Assembly (NCBI GenBank): GCA_910584865.1
Contig: CAJUCE010000007.1
Location: 1 to 64,000 of the forward strand
Reading direction: 5' to 3'
Source of the DNA: an uncultured Acetatifactor sp.
GTDB taxonomy: Bacteria > Bacillota > Clostridia > Lachnospirales > Lachnospiraceae
Length of the DNA: 64,000 bases
In this document: positions 40,333 through 48,526 of the stretch, piece by piece
How positions within the stretch are numbered: the first letter of the stretch is position 1
Layout of the letters: each line of letters begins with the position of its first letter
Program-made: the position numbers and the translations under genes
Notes under the pieces: model-generated
Seen by the model: the letters and a program-made list of their open reading frames with translations, nothing else
What the model was told of the DNA's origin: nothing
Databases searched by the model: none

Positions 40333-40797
40333 ATGGAAGTAAAGAAGTGCGTAAAAGAATCCTTTACAGTCATCGGCAAGGAGGGTTCCACGGAACAGGG
40401 AGACGGATTCATCCAGAAGCTATGGGAGGACGCCAATTCCCATTTCGGAGAGGTGGAGCATCTGGCAAAGCGGGACGAAAGCGGACATGTAGCCGGAGTC
40501 TGGGGAGCCATGTCGGATTTCTCCCGTTCCTTTCAGCCATGGGAGGCAGGCTTCAGCAGGGGATTGTACCTGGCGGGAGTGGAATGCGGGGATGATGCGG
40601 AAGCCCCAAAGGGGTGGACGAAATGGGTTATTCCCGGATTTGAATATATTTACACGGAATGCACAGACGATGAGACATTTCCCAAAATGATAGGCTATAT
40701 GGCGGTAAAGGGTATTGAACTGGCAGGGGCAGTGCATGATTTCACCTGCCCACAGACGGGAAAGCAGTATATGTTCTTTCCGGTCAGGAGGCTTTAA
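40333..40797 (+). CDS. stand-alone GyrI-like small-molecule binding protein
   Basis: 154 residues: a full GyrI/effector-binding (SHS2) fold with VKKCVKESFTVIGKEGST, WEDANSHFGEVEHLA, GVWGAMSDFSRSF, AGVECGDDAEAPKGWTKWVIPGFEYIYTE and the end GKQYMFFPVRRL. Such proteins bind amphipathic compounds or act as antitoxin-like drug binders. It follows the AraC/GyrI regulator on the same strand and may be its target. GGAAAGGAG precedes the ATG. Its stop overlaps the convergent P-loop gene by 4 bases. Confidence 0.8.
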   Translation: MEVKKCVKESFTVIGKEGSTEQGDGFIQKLWEDANSHFGEVEHLAKRDESGHVAGVWGAMSDFSRSFQPWEAGFSRGLYLAGVECGDDAEAPKGWTKWVIPGFEYIYTECTDDETFPKMIGYMAVKGIELAGAVHDFTCPQTGKQYMFFPVRRL

Positions 40798-41318
40798 AAG
40801 TTTGAAGGATCCAGTTCCGCCGCATAGTTCTCATCGATCAGAAGATAATTTGTCCCATATCGGAGGCACTGTTCCAGAAACCATGCATTGTCCCGGCGCA
40901 GTGTTTCCATGGTGCAGGCGTCATCGTCCATACGGTCTTCGATGACGCTTGCGTACTTTTTGATATCCTGGAAATGAGCCTCTATATAACGTTGGCTCAT
41001 CACCAGGCAGTAATACCGGATCTGCGACAGATATTCCGGTTCAAAATCTTCCGCCCAGTCAAAGGGAATATAGCACCCCTCCACAATGAGATTCTGGCTG
41101 TTTTCGATGGCGGTCTTTATCATTTCACGCACCACAGGCCATAAATAATCGGTGAGTGCAGTGGCATCGCTTACCGGCGTCAGTGCTGTATAGCCGCTGC
41201 GGATCAGTCCCATCTTCAAGTGATCGATGGAAAGATAGGGATATTTATACTTTTCCAACAATTTCTGGGCAAGGGCCGTTTTGCCGATGTGTGACGCGCC
41301 TGTGAGTAATAGGATCAT
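40794..41318 (-). CDS. P-loop kinase-like NTPase
   Basis: 174 residues: Walker A LLTGASHIGKTALAQKL at the N terminus, YLSIDHLKMGLIRSG (a substrate-binding Asp-His block as in small-molecule kinases) and LIVEGCYIP as Walker B-like strand. It resembles zeta-toxin/shikimate-kinase-like P-loop proteins of unknown substrate. It is the last gene behind the AAA and TOPRIM genes, 56 bases downstream, with its own GGAGG; membership in that operon is possible but not shown. Confidence 0.7.
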   Translation of the reverse strand: MILLLTGASHIGKTALAQKLLEKYKYPYLSIDHLKMGLIRSGYTALTPVSDATALTDYLWPVVREMIKTAIENSQNLIVEGCYIPFDWAEDFEPEYLSQIRYYCLVMSQRYIEAHFQDIKKYASVIEDRMDDDACTMETLRRDNAWFLEQCLRYGTNYLLIDENYAAELDPSNF

Positions 41319-41373
41319 ACCACGCCTCCATTTTGTTCAGGCAGTTGCCTGTATCCACGATCTAAGCCATGAT

Positions 41374-42033
41374 CTATAATACTTCCTGAAGAAAGCTTTT
41401 AAGGGGATAAAGTGCCGCATTATTCCAGTCAAACGCACCTGCAGCAGCAGCTTCTCCAATCTTAAGCGATACATATTCATCTTGAACAGAAAAATAGGTA
41501 TGTAGTTTTGTTTTAAAAATTTTTCCAAAAGGTTTTTGACGGCGTATTTCTAATTGTTTCAGAAATGTGTTAATGCCGTCCAATGTATCTGAGGCTGATG
41601 GATCAGCCAGTATGGATAAGCATAGATCCTCAAGTGTTCCATTTTGAACAAGATGATCACAGGTTGGAAATAATATAAAGCCAACTTTAGGTGCCTGGCC
41701 TTTCCAACAGTGTGGTTTTTCCGGAACTGGATAATCTGTTTTTTGTAAAGCAAGCTGTAGTTCATGACAGGCTGCCGCAGCATTTGTCTCTGCGTCTCGA
41801 ATTATCATCAATGATTTTACATTCTCAAAATTATCCATATTTTTTAATATTGCCAGTTTTTGAATCAATTCGGAGTTTCCGCCAAAATCTATTACCTGGA
41901 AATCATTGGAAAACCCGGCAATATCGGAGAGCGCACTGCTGTTTAAATATTTGATCAAAAATTCCTGCTCATCCCGTCCCTCGCACAGAATAAGATTATC
42001 CTTGAGTATACGTGTATTGGTATTTCTAGGCAT
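41374..42033 (-). CDS. DUF3226/TOPRIM nuclease-like protein paired with AAA ATPase
   Basis: 219 residues. NLILCEGRDEQEFLIKYL holds the TOPRIM glutamate, and SLMIIRDAETNAAAA gives the second acidic motif; LFPTCDHLVQNGTLEDLCLSIL fits DUF3226. TOPRIM proteins beside SMC-like AAA ATPases form OLD-type and PARIS-type anti-phage effectors. The ATG shares one base with the ATPase stop (TAATG) and GGAGG lies inside the ATPase gene, so translation is tightly coupled. Nuclease activity and defence role are inferred. Confidence 0.75.
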   Translation of the reverse strand: MPRNTNTRILKDNLILCEGRDEQEFLIKYLNSSALSDIAGFSNDFQVIDFGGNSELIQKLAILKNMDNFENVKSLMIIRDAETNAAAACHELQLALQKTDYPVPEKPHCWKGQAPKVGFILFPTCDHLVQNGTLEDLCLSILADPSASDTLDGINTFLKQLEIRRQKPFGKIFKTKLHTYFSVQDEYVSLKIGEAAAAGAFDWNNAALYPLKSFLQEVL

Positions 42034-43109
42034 TAGCGTACCTCCATATCCGTGGCAACAGCTGTCTGAAGCAGTTCATTTGAATACCGGTATACGTGAT
42101 TGCCTGCATTATTGTTAGCAAGGCGGTAATAACAAAAATCAGAATTCCGATCTGCCCGTGCAATTCCTTCTACTGCTCCGACAATACATTCATAACTGTG
42201 TGTAGTGGCAATAATCTGACAGCTATTTTCATAAGCGGTTTGTGCAACCAGTTCCCATAGCTTCGGGAACATAGTATAGTGAAAACCGGTTTCTATCTCG
42301 TCGATGAGAAGAATGGAATGGGGATTTACAGTAATAGAAAGAATAATAAATAAAAGTTTATTTATTCCATCTCCGGCGAGCCGGAGAGGCAGCAGCTGTT
42401 GGCCGATTTTGGCAAAAAGCTGAACATTCCCGTTAGCAACAATCGTGAGAAGGTCATCTATTGCGGGCTCGATCAATTTCAGTACTTCTATAATGGAGTG
42501 CTTTCTTCCGTCCAACTCCATTTTGCCAAGCCATTCTGCAATGAAGCTATCGCTGTTGTTGTTTATAATTGCCGCATTGATAAACTGTGTGAAAGGCATG
42601 ATTGTATCAGGATTTGTGATCGCAGGCGCAGTCAGGCTTCGGACGATACCCATTGGGCCGGCAATAAAATGCCCCTCTTCTACATAAGCTTCTCTTTGGT
42701 ACTTGAACTTAAGCGTATATGAAGATGTGGCAGAAGATATAATCTGTCCCATTACTTCTTTTGACATATTTATATCAACAGGTGGGATAAAGTTGTCATC
42801 TCTCTCATATTTCAATAGAGCCGGTACACCTGAGAATGTAATGGAAATCTGCATGGGAGTATTCACATTCATTTGGTAAAATACAGTTTCCCATAAATTT
42901 GCAGAGTCGACAGACGATACAAGGCCGCGGAATTTATTGATTTTTGTAAACGATTCAGGTACAAGGTGATCAAGAAAAAGGAATATCCCCTCCAGGATAG
43001 AACTTTTTCCCGCATTGTTTTTTCCGGATATCAGTGTAATTGGTTTAAGATCTAAAAGCTCCAGTTTTTTTAAGCCACGAAAATGTTCAAACGCTATCCG
43101 CTCAATCAT
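42033..43109 (-). CDS. AAA ATPase of OLD/ABC-type (AAA_15/21)
   Basis: 358 residues from ATG 43109 (GGAGG 7 bases upstream; the longer frame to 43172 lacks a site). IAFEHFRGLKKLELLDLKPITLISGKNNAGKSSIL contains Walker A, LRLAGDGINKLLFIILSI is the ABC signature region, and ILLIDEIETGFH is Walker B followed by IIATTHSYE with the H-loop. This is the SMC-like ATPase subfamily used by OLD nucleases, AriA and related defence proteins. It forms a two-gene unit with the TOPRIM protein. No known named system was assigned. Confidence 0.82.
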   Translation of the reverse strand: MIERIAFEHFRGLKKLELLDLKPITLISGKNNAGKSSILEGIFLFLDHLVPESFTKINKFRGLVSSVDSANLWETVFYQMNVNTPMQISITFSGVPALLKYERDDNFIPPVDINMSKEVMGQIISSATSSYTLKFKYQREAYVEEGHFIAGPMGIVRSLTAPAITNPDTIMPFTQFINAAIINNNSDSFIAEWLGKMELDGRKHSIIEVLKLIEPAIDDLLTIVANGNVQLFAKIGQQLLPLRLAGDGINKLLFIILSITVNPHSILLIDEIETGFHYTMFPKLWELVAQTAYENSCQIIATTHSYECIVGAVEGIARADRNSDFCYYRLANNNAGNHVYRYSNELLQTAVATDMEVR

Positions 43110-43360
43110 ACTTTGCCTCCAATTATCCAAAACAGTTATAGTAAACGACAATCTTTTTCTGTATCCGGACATTTTGTAATATCATGAAAGCGATATTGAC
43201 AATTACTATAATAATCTTGGTTTATAGTGTAGCACAATTAAACGGATAATAAAAGCATTTGTATTGAAACAGTCTGTAAAGTTTTTATCATGTAAAGAAC
43301 GTATGGAAACACCTTGCGGTTGGCACCGTGTGAACAATAACTCACAAATGATACTTTCGG

Positions 43361-43430
43361 CCGTCCGGGCTGTCCTGCCGGGCGGTCTGCCGTCTATGAA
43401 GCTGTAATGTGGCGGCAGGCCGCTCCTGCC
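43361..43430. terminator. two GC-rich hairpins between antiporter and ATPase genes
   Basis: GGCAGG-CCGCT-CCTGCC (43414-43430) sits directly after the antiporter stop (minus strand) and CCGTCCGG/CCGGGCGG (43361-43385) 50 bases further on. Neither has a T tract. The remaining 43110-43360 contains no gene; it holds the upstream region of the ATPase gene. Confidence 0.4.
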
Positions 43431-43434
43431 TGCA

Positions 43435-44625
43435 TCAGGTACTTGCCTCCGCCTCTCCCTTATCCCTGGCATAAAGCACCTTTAAGATAATCGGCGTGGA
43501 AATACTGGATACGATAATCAGCAATATAACTGACGTAAAATAAACAGGTGTCAGCAGCCCCACGGATAGTCCCTTCTGGGCCACGATCAAAGCCACCTCT
43601 CCCCGGGTCATCATGCCCACGCCGATTTTCAGGCAGTCCGCACTGCGGAACCGGCACAGCTTCGCCATCAGGCCGCAGCCGATGACTTTACACAGCAGGG
43701 CCACCACCACGAATCCCAGGGAAAACAGCAGGATATCTCCGTTTACATTGTCGATACTGGTCTTCAGACCGATGCTGGCGAAGAACACCGGGCCGAAGAG
43801 CATGTAGGAGCTGACCTCCATTTTCCGTTCGATATAGTTGGAATCCTGGATGGAGCAAAGGACGATGCCTGCCACATAAGCTCCGGTGATATCCGCAATC
43901 CCGAAATACCGTTCCGCCGCGTAGGCGAAGAAAAAGCACAGTGCCAGTCCCAGGATGGGGATCCGGCGAGTGTGGGGATAACGGTCATCCAGGCGTTTGA
44001 AAATATGAAACAGGATAATGCCTACCACCAGGGCCATGGCAAAGAAGAGCACCGTGGACAGCACTACTTTGCCGGGATTGGAGTCAGGGCTTTTAAAACC
44101 GACTACAAAAGTCAGTACAATAATGCCCAGGACATCGTCAATAATGGCGGCGCTTAGAATGGTAGTGCCAACCTTTCCCTTCAGTTTGCCCAGTTCCTTC
44201 AGGGCCTCCACCGTGATGCTCACACTGGTGGCGGTCATGATCACGCCGATAAAGACGGCAGTGTAGAACTTTTCCGAACCCCAGGGCGCAGCGCCGTACA
44301 TACCCATATACAACAAAGACCCGCCCACCAGAGGCACAAACACGCCGGCACAGGCGATTAGAAAGGCTATCGGTCCGGTCTTCATCAGATCCTTCAGGTT
44401 GGTCTCCAGTCCGGCGGAGAACATCAGCAGTACCACGCCCACTTCCGCCATCCTGGTCAGAAAATCCGTCTGTTCCACCAGTCCCAGAAGGCTGGGGCCT
44501 ATCAGCAGCCCGGCGATGATTTCGCCCACCACCTGGGGGGCCTTGCATTTCCTGGCCAAAATGCCGAAAATTTTTGCAAATACGATAATGATTGCCAGAT
44601 CCTTGAAAATACTGTAAGCTTCCAT
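43435..44625 (-). CDS. CPA2-family cation:proton antiporter (KefB/NapA-like)
   Basis: 396 residues with about twelve hydrophobic helices. VGEIIAGLLIGPSLLG, VVLLMFSAGLETNLKDL, ATSVSITVEAL and ILSAAIIDDVLGIIVL (the two ion-binding aspartates) are CPA2 signatures; GMMTRGEVALIVAQKG lies near the C terminus. No TrkA-N domain is attached. It exchanges Na+ or K+ for protons across the membrane. CAAGGGAGT precedes the ATG. Three palindromic repeats lie just upstream of the gene. Confidence 0.9.
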   Translation of the reverse strand: MEAYSIFKDLAIIIVFAKIFGILARKCKAPQVVGEIIAGLLIGPSLLGLVEQTDFLTRMAEVGVVLLMFSAGLETNLKDLMKTGPIAFLIACAGVFVPLVGGSLLYMGMYGAAPWGSEKFYTAVFIGVIMTATSVSITVEALKELGKLKGKVGTTILSAAIIDDVLGIIVLTFVVGFKSPDSNPGKVVLSTVLFFAMALVVGIILFHIFKRLDDRYPHTRRIPILGLALCFFFAYAAERYFGIADITGAYVAGIVLCSIQDSNYIERKMEVSSYMLFGPVFFASIGLKTSIDNVNGDILLFSLGFVVVALLCKVIGCGLMAKLCRFRSADCLKIGVGMMTRGEVALIVAQKGLSVGLLTPVYFTSVILLIIVSSISTPIILKVLYARDKGEAEAST

Positions 44626-44662
44626 AATATTTCACTCCCTTGTTGCTTGTGTAATTTATATG

Positions 44663-44712
44663 TAAGAGACGAAGTCTCTTTGGGACGAAGTCTCTTTGAG
44701 ACGAAGTCTCTT
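44663..44712. repeat. three GACGAAGTCTCTT palindromic repeats before antiporter
   Basis: AAGAGAC-GAA-GTCTCTT (44663-44679) is a perfect dyad; the core GACGAAGTCTCTT recurs twice more with 17-18 base period up to 44712. They lie between the antiporter ATG (minus strand, 44625) and the stop of the upstream gene. Tandem hairpins or operator sites are both possible. Confidence 0.65.
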
Positions 44713-44828
44713 ATTTTCTGTCTTAAAATACCGGAGCTGTGGGGAAATAAGGTTCCTTTACAGCGCCCCGGAACACACGAAAGAATATCCGCGGAAGCGA
44801 ATTGCTTCAGCGGATATCCTACATTCAC

Positions 44829-45593
44829 TTATGCTTGAGATTTCAAATCGTTATAAACGGTCAAGTAGAAATTCAGCAGCTGCTGATTCGTGGTCTCCCG
44901 GCAGCGGACCATGTCTCCGAAGGCAGTGGCCTTAGCCTGCCCCATGATATTTCCCGGTGCATACGTATCGCCGCTTTCCCCGTCGGACATACCGGCAAGG
45001 CCGTCAATCGCCGCGAGCAGGTAGTCGGTCTGGTTCTGGATCGCCCTGATCTGGTCAAAAATATAGACCATATCGATTCCGCCTGTATCTGCGGCGGAGG
45101 CGGCCCGGCTTTCCTCAGTCCTGTGGGCTCCTGCCATACCTGTATGATATGCCGCTTTGCCGTTTTCGGTGGCTGTACCCTGCGGAATTTCTGCCCTGAC
45201 GGTGTCTGATATGCTGCCGCGCAGGTTTTCCGTTTCGCTGCCCTCCGTCAGGCCATTCCCCTGACCTTCTGTGTCACGGGCTTCCGGCATGCGGCGGCTT
45301 TCATCGTTGATTTTATCGGTTTCGGTTTCACTGCCGGCCCCAAATCCTGCTGCAACTGCGGTTCTGAATGCTTCAATTGCGTCTTCTGCTACCTGAATAT
45401 CTGTCATTATAACATCTGTCATCTCGTTATCCTCCATATCTATCCATGGCGGACACGCAAGACATATCTTGTTCTCGGAAAGGAAGCGTGCCCTGCCATT
45501 TTTTACAAGGCCCCTGGCTCTCTTCGGCCAGGTAGCTTCATATTCGTTTCCCTGTTCGTCCACAACAAGAATGTTTTTTGCGATGGGTATCAT
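44829..45593 (-). CDS. protein with RRXRR-like N terminus, function unknown
   Basis: 254 residues. The first 50 (KNILVVDEQGNEYEATWPKRARGLVKNGRARFLSE...ICLACPPW) resemble the RRXRR domain that opens IscB/IsrB-type proteins (pattern P-x-RAR-x-L-x-x-GRA), but no HNH or RuvC nuclease follows. A Glu/Thr-rich linker comes next, then a helical C-terminal part around DMVYIFDQIRAIQNQTDYLLAAIDGL. Such proteins appear in many Clostridia without known role. ATG 45593 has AAGGGGG touching it, so the exact start is unclear; the frame stays open to 45665. A strong promoter lies at 45672-45700. Confidence 0.6.
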   Translation of the reverse strand: MIPIAKNILVVDEQGNEYEATWPKRARGLVKNGRARFLSENKICLACPPWIDMEDNEMTDVIMTDIQVAEDAIEAFRTAVAAGFGAGSETETDKINDESRRMPEARDTEGQGNGLTEGSETENLRGSISDTVRAEIPQGTATENGKAAYHTGMAGAHRTEESRAASAADTGGIDMVYIFDQIRAIQNQTDYLLAAIDGLAGMSDGESGDTYAPGNIMGQAKATAFGDMVRCRETTNQQLLNFYLTVYNDLKSQA

Positions 45594-45671
45594 CCCCCTT
45601 GTTGCTTTTTTATAAATCGATAAAGTGAATGCTGTTTTTTGTAATGGGTGCCGTCCCCGATTCACAACTCT

Positions 45672-45700
45672 ACTATAGTAAAAAACAGAGGAGTTGTCAA
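45672..45700 (-). promoter_or_regulatory. strong promoter with flanking dyad
   Basis: Minus strand TTGACA (45700-45695), exactly 17 bases, TATAGT (45677-45672). ACAACTC at the -35 and GAGTTGT just after the -10 form 7-base inverted arms that could bind a repressor. Confidence 0.75.
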
Positions 45701-45762
45701 GGCTGTTTGCCGTTTTTCCCGGAAAAAGGTTTCCGGCCGGCAGCTATCCTCATTGTTGTCCC

Positions 45763-48027
45763 TCAGACTCCAAGATGCCAGATATCCTCATTATATTCCG
45801 CAATGGTCCTGTCGGAAGAGAAGAACCCTGCCCTGCTGATATTGATCAGGGCCCGCCTGGTCCAGTCGTAGGAATTGAACGCGTAATCGCTTAAGGCCTG
45901 GTTCTTGCGCACCACATAAGCGTTGAAGTCGGGCAGGGTCTGGAACCAGTCCTTGCCGATGAACTCGTCGTGCAGGCGGGTAAGGTGCTCACTGCTGCCC
46001 CGGGAGAGCATTTCGCTGCCGGTGAGGAAGTCCACGGCCCTGCGGATGTTGGGATCGATCTCATACCATTCCCGGGCGCAGTAGCTGCCGTTTCCGTATC
46101 TGCGGATGACCTGGGCGCTGCTTTGGCCGAAGATGTAGATATTGCCATTGCCTACCGCGTCGGCGATTTCCACGTTTGCGCCGTCCATGGTGCCCAGGGT
46201 CAGGGCGCCGTTTAGCATGAATTTCATGTTGCCGGTGCCGGAGGCTTCCTTGGAGGCCAGGCTGATCTGCTCGGAGAGGTCGCAGGCGGGGATCATTTTC
46301 TCCGCGGCGGTAACGTTATAATTTTCAATGAACACGATCTGCAGCCATTTGGAGACCTCCGGGTCGGCGGCGATGACCTGGGACAGGGTCAGCAGGGCGT
46401 GGATGATGTCCTTGGCGATGGTGTACGCCGGGGCGGCCTTGGCGCCAAAAATGGCGGTGAGGGGTGCGGCGGGCAGGTGACCGGACTTGATCTCAAAGTA
46501 CTGGTGGATCAGGTACAGGAGGTTCAGCTGCTGCCGTTTGTACTCGTGGAGCCGCTTGGACTGGATGGCGAAGAGGCTGTCCGGGTTCAGGGTGACGCCC
46601 TGGGTGTGGTTCAGCCATTGGGCCAGGGCTCTTTTGTTGTCCTGCTTGATCCGGGCCAACTGGTGGAGGACTTTTTCGTCCGATGCGAAGTCAGCCAGTT
46701 TCTCTAATAAGGAGGCGTCCTTTTTGAAGCCGGGGCCGATGAGGCTTTCGATAAAGGCGGTGAGCTCCGGATTGCATTTCAGCAGCCATCTGCGGAAGGT
46801 GATGCCGTTGGTCTTGTTATTGAACTTTTCCGGGTAGAGCCTGTAGAAGCTGTTCAGCTCGCTGTTCTTCAGAATTTCCGTGTGCAGGGCGGCCACGCCG
46901 TTGGTGCTGTGGGTGAAATGAATGTCCATGTGGGCCATGTGCACGATATTATTTGCATCGATGATGGCGGTAGAGACATCTTCAACTTTGGAACGTACAA
47001 TCATATCCAGTTTTTCGATAACGGGCATCAGCTGGGGAACCACGGTCTCCAGATAGTGCCGGGGCCATTTCTCCAGGGCTTCCGCCAGGATGGTGTGGTT
47101 GGTGTAGGCGCAGGTTCTGGTGACTATCTCCACGGCTTCGTCGAAGTCGATATCTTTTTCGCACAGCAGCCTTATCAGCTCCGGGATCACCATGGAGGGG
47201 TGGGTGTCGTTGATCTGGACGGCGGCGTAGTCATAGAGGTCGTGGAGGTCGCTGCCCCGTTCCATGCATTCCTCCAGAATCATCTGGGTCCCGGCGCTGA
47301 CCATCAGGTACTGCTGATAAATCCGCAGCAGGCGTCCGGCATCGTCGCTGTCGTCGGGATAGAGGAACAGGGTCAGGTTTTTTGCAATATCAGTTTTGTC
47401 AAAGGAAATGCCGTCCCCAATCAGGGATTCGTCTATGGTGTCCAGGTCGAACAGGTTCAGGAAGTTGGTGCGGCCTTCGTAGCCTGTGACGGCAATCTGG
47501 TAGAGTCTGGCTGTGTAGTCGGCTCCGGCCAGGGACACGGGGTAGGTTTTGGAGGTTTTCACTGCCCAGTCGTGGCCGCCAAGCCAGAAGTCCGGGCGCT
47601 CGTTCTGGAGGCCGTTTTCGAAATTCTGGTGGAAGAGGCCGCAGTGGTACCGCAGGCCGATGCCGTCCCCGGGGAGGTTTAATGTGGCCACGGAGTCCAG
47701 GAAGCAGGCGGCCAGGCGGCCCAGTCCGCCGTTGCCCAGACTGGGTTCCGGCTCCACTTCCTCCAGTTCGGCCATGGATTTTCCGTGGGCTTCCAGGCAG
47801 GCTTTCACGTCGTCATAGAGTCCTAAGTTGATCAGGTTGTTGCTGAGCAGCTTGCCGATGAGGAACTCGGCGGAAATGTAGTAGAGTTTGCGGCCTTTTA
47901 CCGGCGCGATGCGCTGGCGGCTCTTTTCTTCCACAATGTGGAGCAGGGCTGTGTACAGTTCCTCGTAGGTGCAGTGGGCGATGTCTTTTTTACAGTATCC
48001 GCTTAATGCGATTTCCATTTCTGTCAT
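45763..48027 (-). CDS. glgP: glycogen/maltodextrin phosphorylase
   Basis: 754 residues of the GT35 family: KLYYISAEFLIGKLLSNNLINLG, EVEPEPSLGNGGLGRLAACFLDS, HFTHSTNGVAALHTEIL, KTNGITFRRWL and the PLP-lysine block EASGTGNMKFMLNGALTLGTMDGANVEI. It releases glucose-1-phosphate from alpha-1,4-glucans. The codon at 48048 would add seven residues, but its AAGGAG is the ribosome site for the ATG at 48027, 9 bases later. No other glycogen genes are adjacent. Confidence 0.96.
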   Translation of the reverse strand: MTEMEIALSGYCKKDIAHCTYEELYTALLHIVEEKSRQRIAPVKGRKLYYISAEFLIGKLLSNNLINLGLYDDVKACLEAHGKSMAELEEVEPEPSLGNGGLGRLAACFLDSVATLNLPGDGIGLRYHCGLFHQNFENGLQNERPDFWLGGHDWAVKTSKTYPVSLAGADYTARLYQIAVTGYEGRTNFLNLFDLDTIDESLIGDGISFDKTDIAKNLTLFLYPDDSDDAGRLLRIYQQYLMVSAGTQMILEECMERGSDLHDLYDYAAVQINDTHPSMVIPELIRLLCEKDIDFDEAVEIVTRTCAYTNHTILAEALEKWPRHYLETVVPQLMPVIEKLDMIVRSKVEDVSTAIIDANNIVHMAHMDIHFTHSTNGVAALHTEILKNSELNSFYRLYPEKFNNKTNGITFRRWLLKCNPELTAFIESLIGPGFKKDASLLEKLADFASDEKVLHQLARIKQDNKRALAQWLNHTQGVTLNPDSLFAIQSKRLHEYKRQQLNLLYLIHQYFEIKSGHLPAAPLTAIFGAKAAPAYTIAKDIIHALLTLSQVIAADPEVSKWLQIVFIENYNVTAAEKMIPACDLSEQISLASKEASGTGNMKFMLNGALTLGTMDGANVEIADAVGNGNIYIFGQSSAQVIRRYGNGSYCAREWYEIDPNIRRAVDFLTGSEMLSRGSSEHLTRLHDEFIGKDWFQTLPDFNAYVVRKNQALSDYAFNSYDWTRRALINISRAGFFSSDRTIAEYNEDIWHLGV

Positions 48028-48258
48028 GATGGTGTTCTCCTTTTTCATTTATGGTGTTTGTTTTAGGAATTGTCGCAGACATTTCCTTGTGATGCTTTGT
48101 TATTTAGCTGCTGTTTGCCTGGTGTCCCTGCGGCGTTTCAGGTGTTCACCGTACGGCTGTTGCTGTGAACGGAGCGGATAGGATGTCTCTGTGCATCCGG
48201 TTAAGCCACCCTGCATGAAAGTAAGGCGATAGAGTAATTGCCTGAGGTTTACCGTGTA

Positions 48259-48346
48259 TCTGCTCTTGGCACACGCAGGATGCAAGGAATGTGTCTGCCC
48301 TGGCGCGAGGGCAGTGAAGTCTGCTCTTGGCACACGCAGGATGCAA
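48259..48346. repeat. two 27-bp direct repeats in 48028-48526
   Basis: TCTGCTCTTGGCACACGCAG plus GATGCAA at 48259-48285 and 48320-48346, separated by 34 bases. The surrounding 500-base gap between glgP and the AraC gene has no supported gene. Confidence 0.7.
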
Positions 48347-48462
48347 ATAGACCACCAGGACGGTGTGCCGGGCATGGGGCCTGGCGCCGCTTCGGTGCGG
48401 TTCTCTATCAATATATGGAAGAACCTGTTGTATTATTTTTACCATATTTTTGAAAAGAATGC

Positions 48463-48492
48463 TTGTATAATGCAACCAAATTATTGTACAAT
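48463..48492 (+). promoter_or_regulatory. promoter of the AraC-cupin gene with dyad
   Basis: TTGTAT (48463-48468), 18 bases, TACAAT (48487-48492). The two boxes are also arms of an inverted repeat, TTGTATAAT and ATTGTACAA, which may be an operator for autoregulation. Confidence 0.55.
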
Positions 48493-48526
48493 CCTATCAT
48501 AAGGAAAATGCAAAGGAGGGGACGTT

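Noticed and set aside
43206..43472. 88-codon minus-strand frame after the antiporter
   Set aside because: It overlaps the antiporter end in another frame and covers GC-rich hairpins; no start site.
46882..47682. 266-codon plus-strand frame
   Set aside because: Antisense to glycogen phosphorylase, His/Val/Gly-biased composition typical of a shadow frame.
48259..48346. Two 27-bp repeats with a 34-bp spacer as a minimal CRISPR array
   Set aside because: Only two copies, no dyad in the repeat, no leader and no cas genes nearby.
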